Assembly (NCBI GenBank): GCA_900557635.1 | Contig: USTB01000050.1 | Span: forward strand, 1-6,468 | DNA: 6,468 nt | Reading direction: 5' to 3' | Origin: an uncultured Eubacteriales bacterium | GTDB lineage: Bacteria; Bacillota_A; Clostridia; Oscillospirales; CAG-272 | Shown here: piece after piece, positions 1 through 4,923 of the stretch | Position numbering within the stretch: position 1 is the first letter of the stretch | Layout of the letters: each line of letters starts with the position of its first letter | The notes under the pieces: model-generated | What the model was told of the DNA's origin: nothing | What the model saw: the letters and a program-made list of their open reading frames with translations, nothing else | The model's database searches: none | Translations under genes and position numbers: made by a program

Positions 1-16
1 GATCAAGACACCAAGG

Positions 17-144
17 CTCTCTTGTGTAAAGGGAGCTGTCAGCGAAGCTGACTGAGGGATTGGTAATAATCAATTTGCACCCAAACAATCCCTCCGTTGC
101 GGTTTTACGCAGAGCACCGCGCTACCTCCCTTTACACAAGGGAG
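17..144. repeat. Imperfect palindromic intergenic element
   Basis: The ends are inverted repeats: 17-35 pairs with 126-144 at 18 of 19 positions. A second nested inverted repeat pairs GAGGGATTG at 54-62 with CAATCCCTC at 86-94, 9 of 9. A local hairpin sits inside the left arm: GTCAGC at 38-43 and GCTGAC at 47-52 with a GAA loop. No open reading frame with a recognisable product lies inside. The size (about 130 bp) and nested symmetry suit a REP-like or MITE-like non-coding element. From memory, similar CCCTTTACACAAGGGAG motifs are frequent between genes of gut Clostridia; this was not checked. No flanking target-site duplication could be assigned, so mobility is not shown. Confidence 0.6.
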
Positions 145-153
145 GCTGTCTCA

Positions 154-178
154 CGGTAACGCACACGAACAGGTCGAT
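154..178 (+). repeat. Short dispersed intergenic repeat, copy A
   Basis: This 25-bp segment begins CGGTAACGCACACG and ends AACAGGTCGAT. It recurs at 2479-2503 with 22 of 25 matches and at 2436-2460 with 19 of 25. All copies are in non-coding DNA and in the same orientation. This copy directly follows the palindromic element and precedes the sua5 ribosome-binding region. Its function is unknown. Confidence 0.55.
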
Positions 179-186
179 CATACCCA

Positions 187-231
187 AAAGGAGGTTCGGA
201 ACGCCGAAACGAGGCGGCGTCCCCCAAAAAT
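187..231 (+). promoter_or_regulatory. Structured ribosome-binding region of sua5
   Basis: A strong Shine-Dalgarno-like AAAGGAGG lies at 187-194 but is 37 bases from the ATG at 232. No in-frame start lies closer to it. Between them 198-206 can pair with 215-223 (8 of 9 pairs, one A-C mismatch) around an eight-base loop. If the hairpin forms, the bases outside it (195-197 and 224-231) give an effective spacing of about 11. This could present the distant Shine-Dalgarno to the start codon, as described for phage T4 gene 38. The pairing is seen in the sequence; its role is inferred. Confidence 0.45.
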
Positions 232-1230
232 ATGCAAACAAAAATTTTGTCAGCCGCCGAGACTGCCGAAGCGGGCGAAATACTGCGCCGCGGCGGTCTT
301 GTGGCATTCCCCACCGAAACGGTGTACGGCTTGGGCGGCAACGCGCTCGACGCAGACGCCGCACGTAAAATATACGAAGCCAAGGGACGCCCGTCCGACA
401 ATCCGCTCATCGTGCATCTGGCAGATGCAGGACAGGCGGAGCAGTACGCCGTGACCGACGATGCCTTTTATCGCCTGGCGGCATTGTTCATGCCCGGTCC
501 CATCACGGTGATCCTTCCGAAAAAGGACTGCATTCCGGGCGCCGTGACCGGAGGACTGGACAGCGTGGCGCTCCGCGTGCCCTCGCATGAGGTGGCGCAT
601 CGGATGCTTCGGGACGCAGGCGTTCCCGTTGCCGCACCCTCGGCAAACCTGTCCGGCAGTCCCAGCCCCACCGTCTTTGCGCATGTCCGCGCCGACCTTT
701 GGGGCAGAGTGGACGCATTGCTTGACGGCGGCGACTGCCGCTTCGGCGTAGAATCCACCATCGTGAAAATGCAGGACGGCATCCTGCGCCTTCTGCGTCC
801 CGGCGCGGTAACGCCCGAGGAGCTGAAAAAGGCGGGCTTTTGCGTCGAGATCGACCCCGCCGTGACCCAAAAATTCGAGGGACGTCCCGAATGCCCCGGC
901 ATGAAGTACCGCCACTATGCGCCGAAATCGCCCGTCGTGATCTTGGACGGCGGCGACCGCGCCGTTTACGATTTTCTGCGGGACAAGACCCACTGCGGCA
1001 TCCTCTGCTATGCCGAGGACACCGAGCTGCTGACCCGCGAAAACAGCATGTCCATGGGAAGTCGGAACGATCTCGAAACCCAGGCGCACCGCCTGTTCGC
1101 CTGCCTGCGCGCCATGCCCGAGCTGGACGTGATCTATGCCCGCATGCCGTCAAAGGAGGGCATCGGTCTGGCGGTTTTCAATCGGCTGATCAAGGCGGCA
1201 GGATATCAGGTCATTCATTTGGAAAACTGA
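232..1230 (+). CDS. sua5: L-threonylcarbamoyladenylate synthase (Sua5/YrdC/YwlC family)
   Basis: This cytoplasmic enzyme makes threonylcarbamoyl-AMP from threonine, bicarbonate and ATP, the first step of the universal t6A modification at A37 of ANN-decoding tRNAs. TsaD and partners then transfer the group. The 332-residue protein has the long Sua5 layout. The YrdC catalytic domain covers about residues 5-205, with FPTETVYGLG at 26-35, KGRPSDNPL at 51-59, PGPIT near 88-92, APSAN at 135-139, STIV at 175-178 and LRPG at 188-191. The linker PGMKYRHYAP at 222-231 is characteristic of Sua5, followed by a C-terminal domain to residue 332. The ATG at 232 gives the expected N-terminus (GGLVAFPTET about 20 residues in). 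The ribosome-binding region is unusual (see 187-231). galM follows after 27 bases, so co-transcription is likely. Nothing essential appears missing. Confidence 0.95.
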   Translation: MQTKILSAAETAEAGEILRRGGLVAFPTETVYGLGGNALDADAARKIYEAKGRPSDNPLIVHLADAGQAEQYAVTDDAFYRLAALFMPGPITVILPKKDCIPGAVTGGLDSVALRVPSHEVAHRMLRDAGVPVAAPSANLSGSPSPTVFAHVRADLWGRVDALLDGGDCRFGVESTIVKMQDGILRLLRPGAVTPEELKKAGFCVEIDPAVTQKFEGRPECPGMKYRHYAPKSPVVILDGGDRAVYDFLRDKTHCGILCYAEDTELLTRENSMSMGSRNDLETQAHRLFACLRAMPELDVIYARMPSKEGIGLAVFNRLIKAAGYQVIHLEN

Positions 1231-1240
1231 CGATTGTCAC

Positions 1241-1257
1241 AAGGAGTATCGGTAGCT
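1241..1257 (+). promoter_or_regulatory. Ribosome-binding site that sets the galM start
   Basis: AAGGAG at 1241-1246 precedes ATG 1258 by 11 bases. The reading frame is open from a TTG at 1234, but that codon lies upstream of the Shine-Dalgarno. The next ATG at 1264 is 17 bases from it. The start at 1258 is therefore preferred. Confidence 0.7.
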
Positions 1258-2277
1258 ATGAGTATGGAGAAAAAATCATTCGGAAAAATGCCCACGGGAG
1301 AAACGGTCTGCGCCTATACCCTGGCGCGCGGCGGTATCCGTGCCGCCATCCTGAATATGGGCGGCATTTTGCAGTCCCTCTCTGTTCCGGATCGGAGCGG
1401 AAAGACCGAGGACATCGTATGCGGCTTTGACACCGTGGAGGGCTACCTCACGGGCGGCGGCTATCACGGCGCGCTCATCGGCAGATATGCCAACCGCATT
1501 CGGGACGGACGCTTCTGCCTGAACGGCAGGGAAATTCAACTGAACCGCAACGAAAACGGGATCTGCACTCTGCACGGCGGCAACGTGGGCTTCAACCAAA
1601 AGCTGTGGGACGTCCGCGCGGTCTGCGGCGACGATGCGGATTCTCTGGAGCTTTCCCTTTTCAGTCCGGACGGCGACGAGCATTTCCCCGGAAATCTGTC
1701 CGTCCGCGTGACCTACACCCTGCGTGCCGACGGCACTCTCACCCTGCACTATGAGGCGGATACCGACCGCGACACCGTCGTGAACCTGACCAATCACTCC
1801 TATTTCAACCTTTTGGGCTACGCAAACGGCGACGTTGCGGGTCACATCATTCAGATTCAGTCCGACCATATCGCCGCCGTGGACGAAAATCTCCTTCCCA
1901 CAGGCGTCGCCGCTCCCGTGGACGGCACCGTGTTCGACCTCCGAACTCCTGCCCCCATGACAGCGGAATACGACCACAGCTTTTTCCTCGACCGCCGCTC
2001 CGACCCCGAATCTCCCGCCGTCACGGTTCGTGAACCCGTCACGGGCAGATGCATGGAGGTTCGCACCGATATGCCCGCTGTCCAATTCTATACCGGTAAT
2101 TTCCTCGGCGGCGACGTTCCCTTCAAAGGCGGCGTTTCCCAGGAAAAGCATCACGGCTTCTGTCTCGAGACGCAATTCTCGCCCGATTCTCCCAACCAGC
2201 CCGCGTGGCCCTCTCCCGTCCTCCGCGCCGGCGAGCATTACGACCACGTCACCTCCTTCCGTTTTTACGCCGAGTGA
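1258..2277 (+). CDS. galM: Aldose 1-epimerase (galactose mutarotase)
   Basis: This enzyme interconverts the alpha and beta anomers of hexoses such as galactose and glucose, feeding the Leloir pathway. It is probably cytoplasmic, as no signal peptide is visible. The 339-residue length is normal for GalM. Visible motifs are GRYANRI at 75-81, LHGG with His106, NLTNHSYFNLLG with His180 (the proposed general acid), DENLLPTG, FDLRTP, YDHSF with Asp239, QFYTGNFL, and CLETQFSPDSPNQP with Glu304 (the proposed catalytic base). These match the His/His/Asp/Glu set known from lactococcal GalM, so an active enzyme is expected. It lies 27 bases after sua5 with its own ribosome-binding site and is followed by an intrinsic terminator, so it is probably the last gene of a two-gene transcript. 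No other galactose genes are in the window, so its in vivo sugar is not defined. Confidence 0.95.
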   Translation: MSMEKKSFGKMPTGETVCAYTLARGGIRAAILNMGGILQSLSVPDRSGKTEDIVCGFDTVEGYLTGGGYHGALIGRYANRIRDGRFCLNGREIQLNRNENGICTLHGGNVGFNQKLWDVRAVCGDDADSLELSLFSPDGDEHFPGNLSVRVTYTLRADGTLTLHYEADTDRDTVVNLTNHSYFNLLGYANGDVAGHIIQIQSDHIAAVDENLLPTGVAAPVDGTVFDLRTPAPMTAEYDHSFFLDRRSDPESPAVTVREPVTGRCMEVRTDMPAVQFYTGNFLGGDVPFKGGVSQEKHHGFCLETQFSPDSPNQPAWPSPVLRAGEHYDHVTSFRFYAE

Positions 2278-2308
2278 GGGGAGACGAAGGGGAACGAGGG
2301 AGAACGGG
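2278..2308 (+). other. Putative G-quadruplex motif just after the galM stop
   Basis: Four G-runs lie on the plus strand: GGGG 2278-2281, GGGG 2289-2292, GGG 2298-2300 and GGG 2306-2308. Loops are 7, 5 and 5 bases, which satisfies the usual G3+N1-7 rule. The run starts immediately after the stop codon and ends ten bases before the hairpin at 2318. Formation is a prediction from the pattern only; the purine-rich stretch could equally be a degenerate short repeat. Confidence 0.4.
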
Positions 2309-2317
2309 AGATACGCC

Positions 2318-2347
2318 GGGGAGCGCCTTTTAGGAAAGGCTCTCCCC
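2318..2347. other. Stem-loop upstream of the galM terminator
   Basis: GGGGAG 2318-2323 pairs with CTCCCC 2342-2347. After one C-T mismatch, GCCTTT 2325-2330 pairs with AAAGGC 2335-2340 around a TAGG loop. No T-run follows it directly. It may protect the 3' end of the galM message or act with the adjacent terminator hairpin, which begins four bases later. Confidence 0.6.
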
Positions 2348-2350
2348 AGA

Positions 2351-2390
2351 CCCCTCAGCGAAAACTTCGCTGTGTGAGGGGAGATTTTTT
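2351..2390 (+). terminator. Rho-independent terminator of sua5-galM
   Basis: CCCCTCA 2351-2357 pairs with TGAGGGG 2375-2381, enclosing GCGAA 2358-2362 paired with TTCGC 2366-2370. The only irregularity is a four-base bulge (TGTG) on the 3' side. A run of six T follows at 2385-2390. It lies about 75 bases downstream of the galM stop, a suitable place to end the transcript. Confidence 0.75.
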
Positions 2391-2435
2391 ACGACAGGTC
2401 GAACGTATGCGGTCACGATACCGTTTGTTATGACG

Positions 2436-2460
2436 TGACGGCGCACACGGACAGGTCGAT
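2436..2460 (+). repeat. Short dispersed intergenic repeat, copy B
   Basis: It matches copy A (154-178) at 19 of 25 positions, the conserved core being CGCACACG and ACAGGTCGAT. The divergence is concentrated in the first six bases. A shorter fragment, ACAGGTCGA, also occurs at 2394-2402. Confidence 0.5.
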
Positions 2461-2478
2461 TAAATTTGGGCTTTTTCG

Positions 2479-2503
2479 CGGTAACGCATGCGAACAGGAC
2501 GAT
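2479..2503 (+). repeat. Short dispersed intergenic repeat, copy C
   Basis: It matches copy A at 22 of 25 positions, differing at three bases (CA to TG in the centre and T to A near the end). It begins 19 bases after copy B ends and has the same orientation. Confidence 0.55.
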
Positions 2504-2529
2504 GTTGTGTTAGAAACGTTCGTCTTTCG

Positions 2530-2552
2530 GCGGGCGACCACTGGTCGCCCGC
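2530..2552. repeat. Perfect 23-bp palindrome
   Basis: GCGGGCGACCA at 2530-2540 and TGGTCGCCCGC at 2542-2552 are exact reverse complements around a single central C. As RNA this gives at least a 10-bp stem with a three-base loop. No T-run follows, so it is not an intrinsic terminator. The GGGCGACCA...TGGTCGCCC core resembles, from memory, a very common intergenic repeat of Clostridia. Confidence 0.65.
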
Positions 2553-2672
2553 TCTATAGCAACCGATCAGACATAATCGAGAACGCTTCCCCCGAAAAAC
2601 GTCTGCCTTTCCGCCGTCGCCCATTCGCAGAGAAAATCCCTCCCTTTCCCCTATTAAAAGGTTTTGGGGATT

Positions 2673-2725
2673 CCAAAGACCCTTTCCCAAAAGGGTCTTT
2701 GGCGGGGTTCGGGGCGGCACCCCGC
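2673..2725. repeat. Tandem strong hairpins upstream of the isomerase gene
   Basis: CCAAAGACCCTTT 2673-2685 pairs perfectly over 13 bp with 2690-2702, with loop CCCA. It is followed by GCGGGGT 2702-2708 pairing with ACCCCGC 2719-2725 around a ten-base loop. No T-run follows either hairpin. The second ends about 30 bases before the ribosome-binding site of the gene at 2768. It could be a repeat element, or part of the 5' untranslated region if transcription starts upstream; the sequence does not decide. Confidence 0.6.
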
Positions 2726-2767
2726 GTACTCCTCCCCCGCACATCCCGATCATGTGAGGAAACGAAT

Positions 2768-3907
2768 ATGAGAATAAAAAAAAGAATCATTGCAGGCTTG
2801 ACTTTGATCGCGTGCGCCGCATTGTGCCTCGGCGGGGGCGCGGCGACGAACGGAAACGGCGAAAACGGAGACGGAAGCGGCGAGAGCACTGCCGAAAGGG
2901 ACGTGCTGTACGCAGAGAAGCCGTCGTACGACGGGCTTGACCTGAGCCGATACATCCGCTTAGGCAAATATATCGGACTGGAGATCCCGTATATTTCAAC
3001 CGAGGTGACCGAAGAATCGGTGAGTGAACGCATTGCGGAGATTGCCGAGCAGGACGCGGTCATGGTGAACGTCACCGATCGCGCCATCCGCACGGGCGAC
3101 ACGGTGTACATGTCCTACACGGGCACCGTGAACGGCGTCCCGTTTGCAGGCGGAAGCGCGGACAACCGTTCCGTTACCGTCGGCGGCGACGACGCGCCTT
3201 ATCACGGCATGGACACCATGCTTTTGGGAGAATACGGCGGCGAAACCGTAAAATTCGAGCTGACACTGCCCGAGGATGCCGACAGCAAATCGGCAGGCAA
3301 GACCGCTGTGTTCACGGTTCGAATCCTGCGCGTGACCGAGAGCCGCGTGCCCGAGCAGAACGACGCCTTTGCGCAGACGCACGGATACCGCGATCTGGCG
3401 GACATGCGTCGGGGCGTGCGCGAGGAGCTGTTGCAGGAAAACGAGAAGAAGGCGGAAACGGGGCATGCAGATGCCCTGTGGAAGCTGGTAATGGACGGCT
3501 GTGAGGTGCTGGCATATCCCGAGGACATCGTGGAGCAATACTGCGAGGAGCAGTACCGTTATTTTGAGGAATATGCCGCCGCCGCGGGAATTTCCATGAG
3601 CCGGCTGACCGAGGAATCCTATTCCATGGACACCGATGCCTTCCGCGAGCGGTGCAGAAAGTTTGCGCGCGATGCCGTGCGGGACGAAATGGCGCTGTAT
3701 GCCATCGCGCAGGCAGAAGGCATTGAGATCAGCGACGAAGAATATGCCGACGGCGTCACGGACTACTGTCAGCGGCTCGACTGTACCGAGGACGCACTGC
3801 TCGGCCGCTACGGCGGAAAAGAGGGCGTTCGCCGCAGTCTGCTTTGGGAAAAGACCCTTGCATATCTCACCGAACGCGCCGTGGTCGCCGAGGACACTGC
3901 GGCTTGA
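2768..3907 (+). CDS. Exported FKBP/trigger-factor-like peptidyl-prolyl isomerase, probable lipoprotein
   Basis: This is probably a folding factor acting outside the cytoplasmic membrane. The start at 2768 has GAGGA seven bases upstream and gives 379 residues beginning with basic MRIKKR and a hydrophobic stretch. LIAC at 13-16 fits a lipobox with Cys16 as lipid-bearing residue, though the hydrophobic core is short and signal peptidase I cleavage after about residue 26 is an alternative. Residues 22-45 are a Gly/Asn/Glu-rich linker. Residues 58-108 resemble the trigger-factor segment leading into the FKBP domain. The FKBP domain is about 109-190 (GDTVYMSYTGTVNG, PFAGG, SAGKTAVFTVRI). Residues about 195-372 resemble the helical trigger-factor C-terminal (SurA-like) domain. 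The ribosome-binding motif of cytosolic trigger factor is absent. Where trigger factors usually have FIPGFE, this protein has APYHGMD (143-149), so isomerase activity is uncertain and a pure chaperone role is possible. Confidence 0.8.
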   Translation: MRIKKRIIAGLTLIACAALCLGGGAATNGNGENGDGSGESTAERDVLYAEKPSYDGLDLSRYIRLGKYIGLEIPYISTEVTEESVSERIAEIAEQDAVMVNVTDRAIRTGDTVYMSYTGTVNGVPFAGGSADNRSVTVGGDDAPYHGMDTMLLGEYGGETVKFELTLPEDADSKSAGKTAVFTVRILRVTESRVPEQNDAFAQTHGYRDLADMRRGVREELLQENEKKAETGHADALWKLVMDGCEVLAYPEDIVEQYCEEQYRYFEEYAAAAGISMSRLTEESYSMDTDAFRERCRKFARDAVRDEMALYAIAQAEGIEISDEEYADGVTDYCQRLDCTEDALLGRYGGKEGVRRSLLWEKTLAYLTERAVVAEDTAA

Positions 3908-3960
3908 ATCGGTAAAACGCAAGATCGTCGGACAGCAAATGTGACGCAAAAAAACACAGA

Positions 3961-4000
3961 ACCCCCGCACGAGTGATACACAACTCCTGCGGGGGTTTTT
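3961..4000. terminator. Intrinsic terminator between convergent genes, possibly bidirectional
   Basis: ACCCCCGCA 3961-3969 pairs perfectly with TGCGGGGGT 3988-3996. After a C-C mismatch, GAGT 3971-3974 pairs with ACTC 3983-3986. On the plus strand the T-run 3996-4000 follows immediately, ending the isomerase transcript about 50 bases after its stop. On the minus strand the A-run at 3948-3954 becomes a T-run six bases beyond the stem, so it may also terminate the carB-dapF message less efficiently. No other terminator is visible for the minus-strand gene. Confidence 0.85.
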
Positions 4001-4065
4001 CGTTTGGGGCGAAAGCACTCCGTTCGGCTTTCCGGTCTGTGCCGCGTGATTCCGACGGTGAAGCC

Positions 4066-4923
4066 TTAATATTCAAAACAGCCCGAAAACACGCGGACGG
4101 CATCACCCGTGAGGGAGACGCGGTCGCCGTCGTAGACCGCAACGAGATCGCCGCCGCGCACCTTGACCGTGATCGGCTCGCCTCGGTTGCAGAATCCGTT
4201 TTCCACTGCCGCGACCACGGCGGCGCATGCGCCGGTGCCGCAGGCATTGGTCTCGCCGTTGCCCCGTTCGTAGACCCGCATTCTGAGCATGTTGCGGTTG
4301 ACCACGCGGACGAATTCCGTGTTGACCCGTTCGGGGAAGATGTCGGCATTCTCAAACTGCGGTCCGACGGTTTGCAGATCGATGGTGTCGATGCGATCCG
4401 CAAAGACCACGCAATGGGGGTTGCCCACCGATAGGCAGGTGATGCGGTACGGACGTGCACCCACGGTGACGGGCACATCGATGATGCGCCGATCCGCGGC
4501 ATGCTCGCCCGAGAGCCGCACCGGAATTTTGACAGGGTCGAATTCCACCGTCCCCATATCCACGGTGACGAGGGAGACCTGACCGGATGCGGTATAGAGA
4601 TGCAGAGCATGCACGCCCGACGCTGTCTCCACCGTCATGTCGGTTTTCGGCACGATGCCCGAATCGTACAGATACTTTGCCACACATCGGATGGCGTTTC
4701 CGCCCATGCCGCCGTCGGTGCCGTCGCGGTTGAAGAGCCGCATGGATGCGTCCGCGCGGTCGCTTTTGCCGATGACAACCAGACCGTATCCGCCCACACC
4801 GCCGTGCCGTCCGCACAGAGAGACGCTGAGCGACTCGGGGCAGGGGATCTCCTCGTCCCCGAAGCTCTCCACATAGATGTAGTCGTCGCCGGTCGCCTGC
4901 ATTTTCGTGAATTGCAGACTGCG
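4066..4923 (-). other. DapF-like domain at the C-terminus of the CarB fusion, first catalytic Cys replaced
   Basis: This is the portion from about residue 516 to 800 of the fusion ORF, the full length of a normal DapF (about 275 residues). DapF normally interconverts LL- and meso-diaminopimelate with two cysteines, one per half. The C-terminal half is intact: GNPH 682-685, NTEF 716-719, ERGNGET 734-740 and ACGTG with catalytic Cys743. The N-terminal half is altered. The usual MCGN reads MGGN, so the first catalytic Cys is Gly589 (codon GGC). The usual GND near the start is GDD (Asp528). The usual CDRHFGIGxDG reads CGRHGGVGGYG (552-562). The usual EMCGN context reads GGMGGN. Asn580 of FNxDG is kept. 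Normal two-cysteine racemisation would not be expected. It could be a pseudo-enzyme binding a DAP-like ligand, or a decaying domain. Confidence 0.85.

Larger units (their letters stand above)
2391..2767. other. Gene-free, repeat- and hairpin-rich intergenic region
   Basis: This stretch carries no recognisable gene. A plus-strand frame is open from 2435 into the next gene, but its first 111 codons cross repeats and hairpins and read as low-quality, Arg/Pro-rich sequence. The region holds two copies of the dispersed repeat (2436-2460, 2479-2503), a perfect palindrome (2530-2552), a 13-bp hairpin (2673-2702) and a GC-rich stem (2702-2725). A promoter for the gene at 2768 is expected here, but no convincing -35/-10 pair was found; CATAAT at 2572-2577 is the best -10 candidate and lacks a -35 box. 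The ribosome-binding site is GAGGA at 2756-2760, seven bases before the ATG at 2768. Confidence 0.6.

Noticed and set aside
61..70. TAATAAT as a -10 box for sua5
   Set aside because: No -35 element at a proper distance, and it is the AT-rich centre of the palindromic element.
60..368. Small plus-strand open frame covering the leader and the start of sua5
   Set aside because: Arg-rich product, reads through the palindromic element and overlaps sua5 in another frame; no support as a gene.
250..1089. Long minus-strand open frame opposite sua5
   Set aside because: It is the shadow of a GC-rich gene: the protein shows no recognisable motif, while the plus strand encodes a complete Sua5.
1234..1257. 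TTG start for galM at 1234
   Set aside because: It lies upstream of the AAGGAG at 1241-1246, which points to ATG 1258.
1276..2247. Long minus-strand open frame opposite galM
   Set aside because: No family motifs are visible and it is fully covered by a canonical GalM on the other strand.
2435..2767. N-terminal extension of the isomerase gene by 111 codons
   Set aside because: The extension translates repeats and hairpins, would bury the signal sequence, and ATG 2768 has a well-spaced ribosome-binding site.
2996..4018. Long minus-strand open frame opposite the isomerase gene
   Set aside because: It crosses the terminator hairpin and has no recognisable domain; the plus-strand product has clear FKBP and trigger-factor features.
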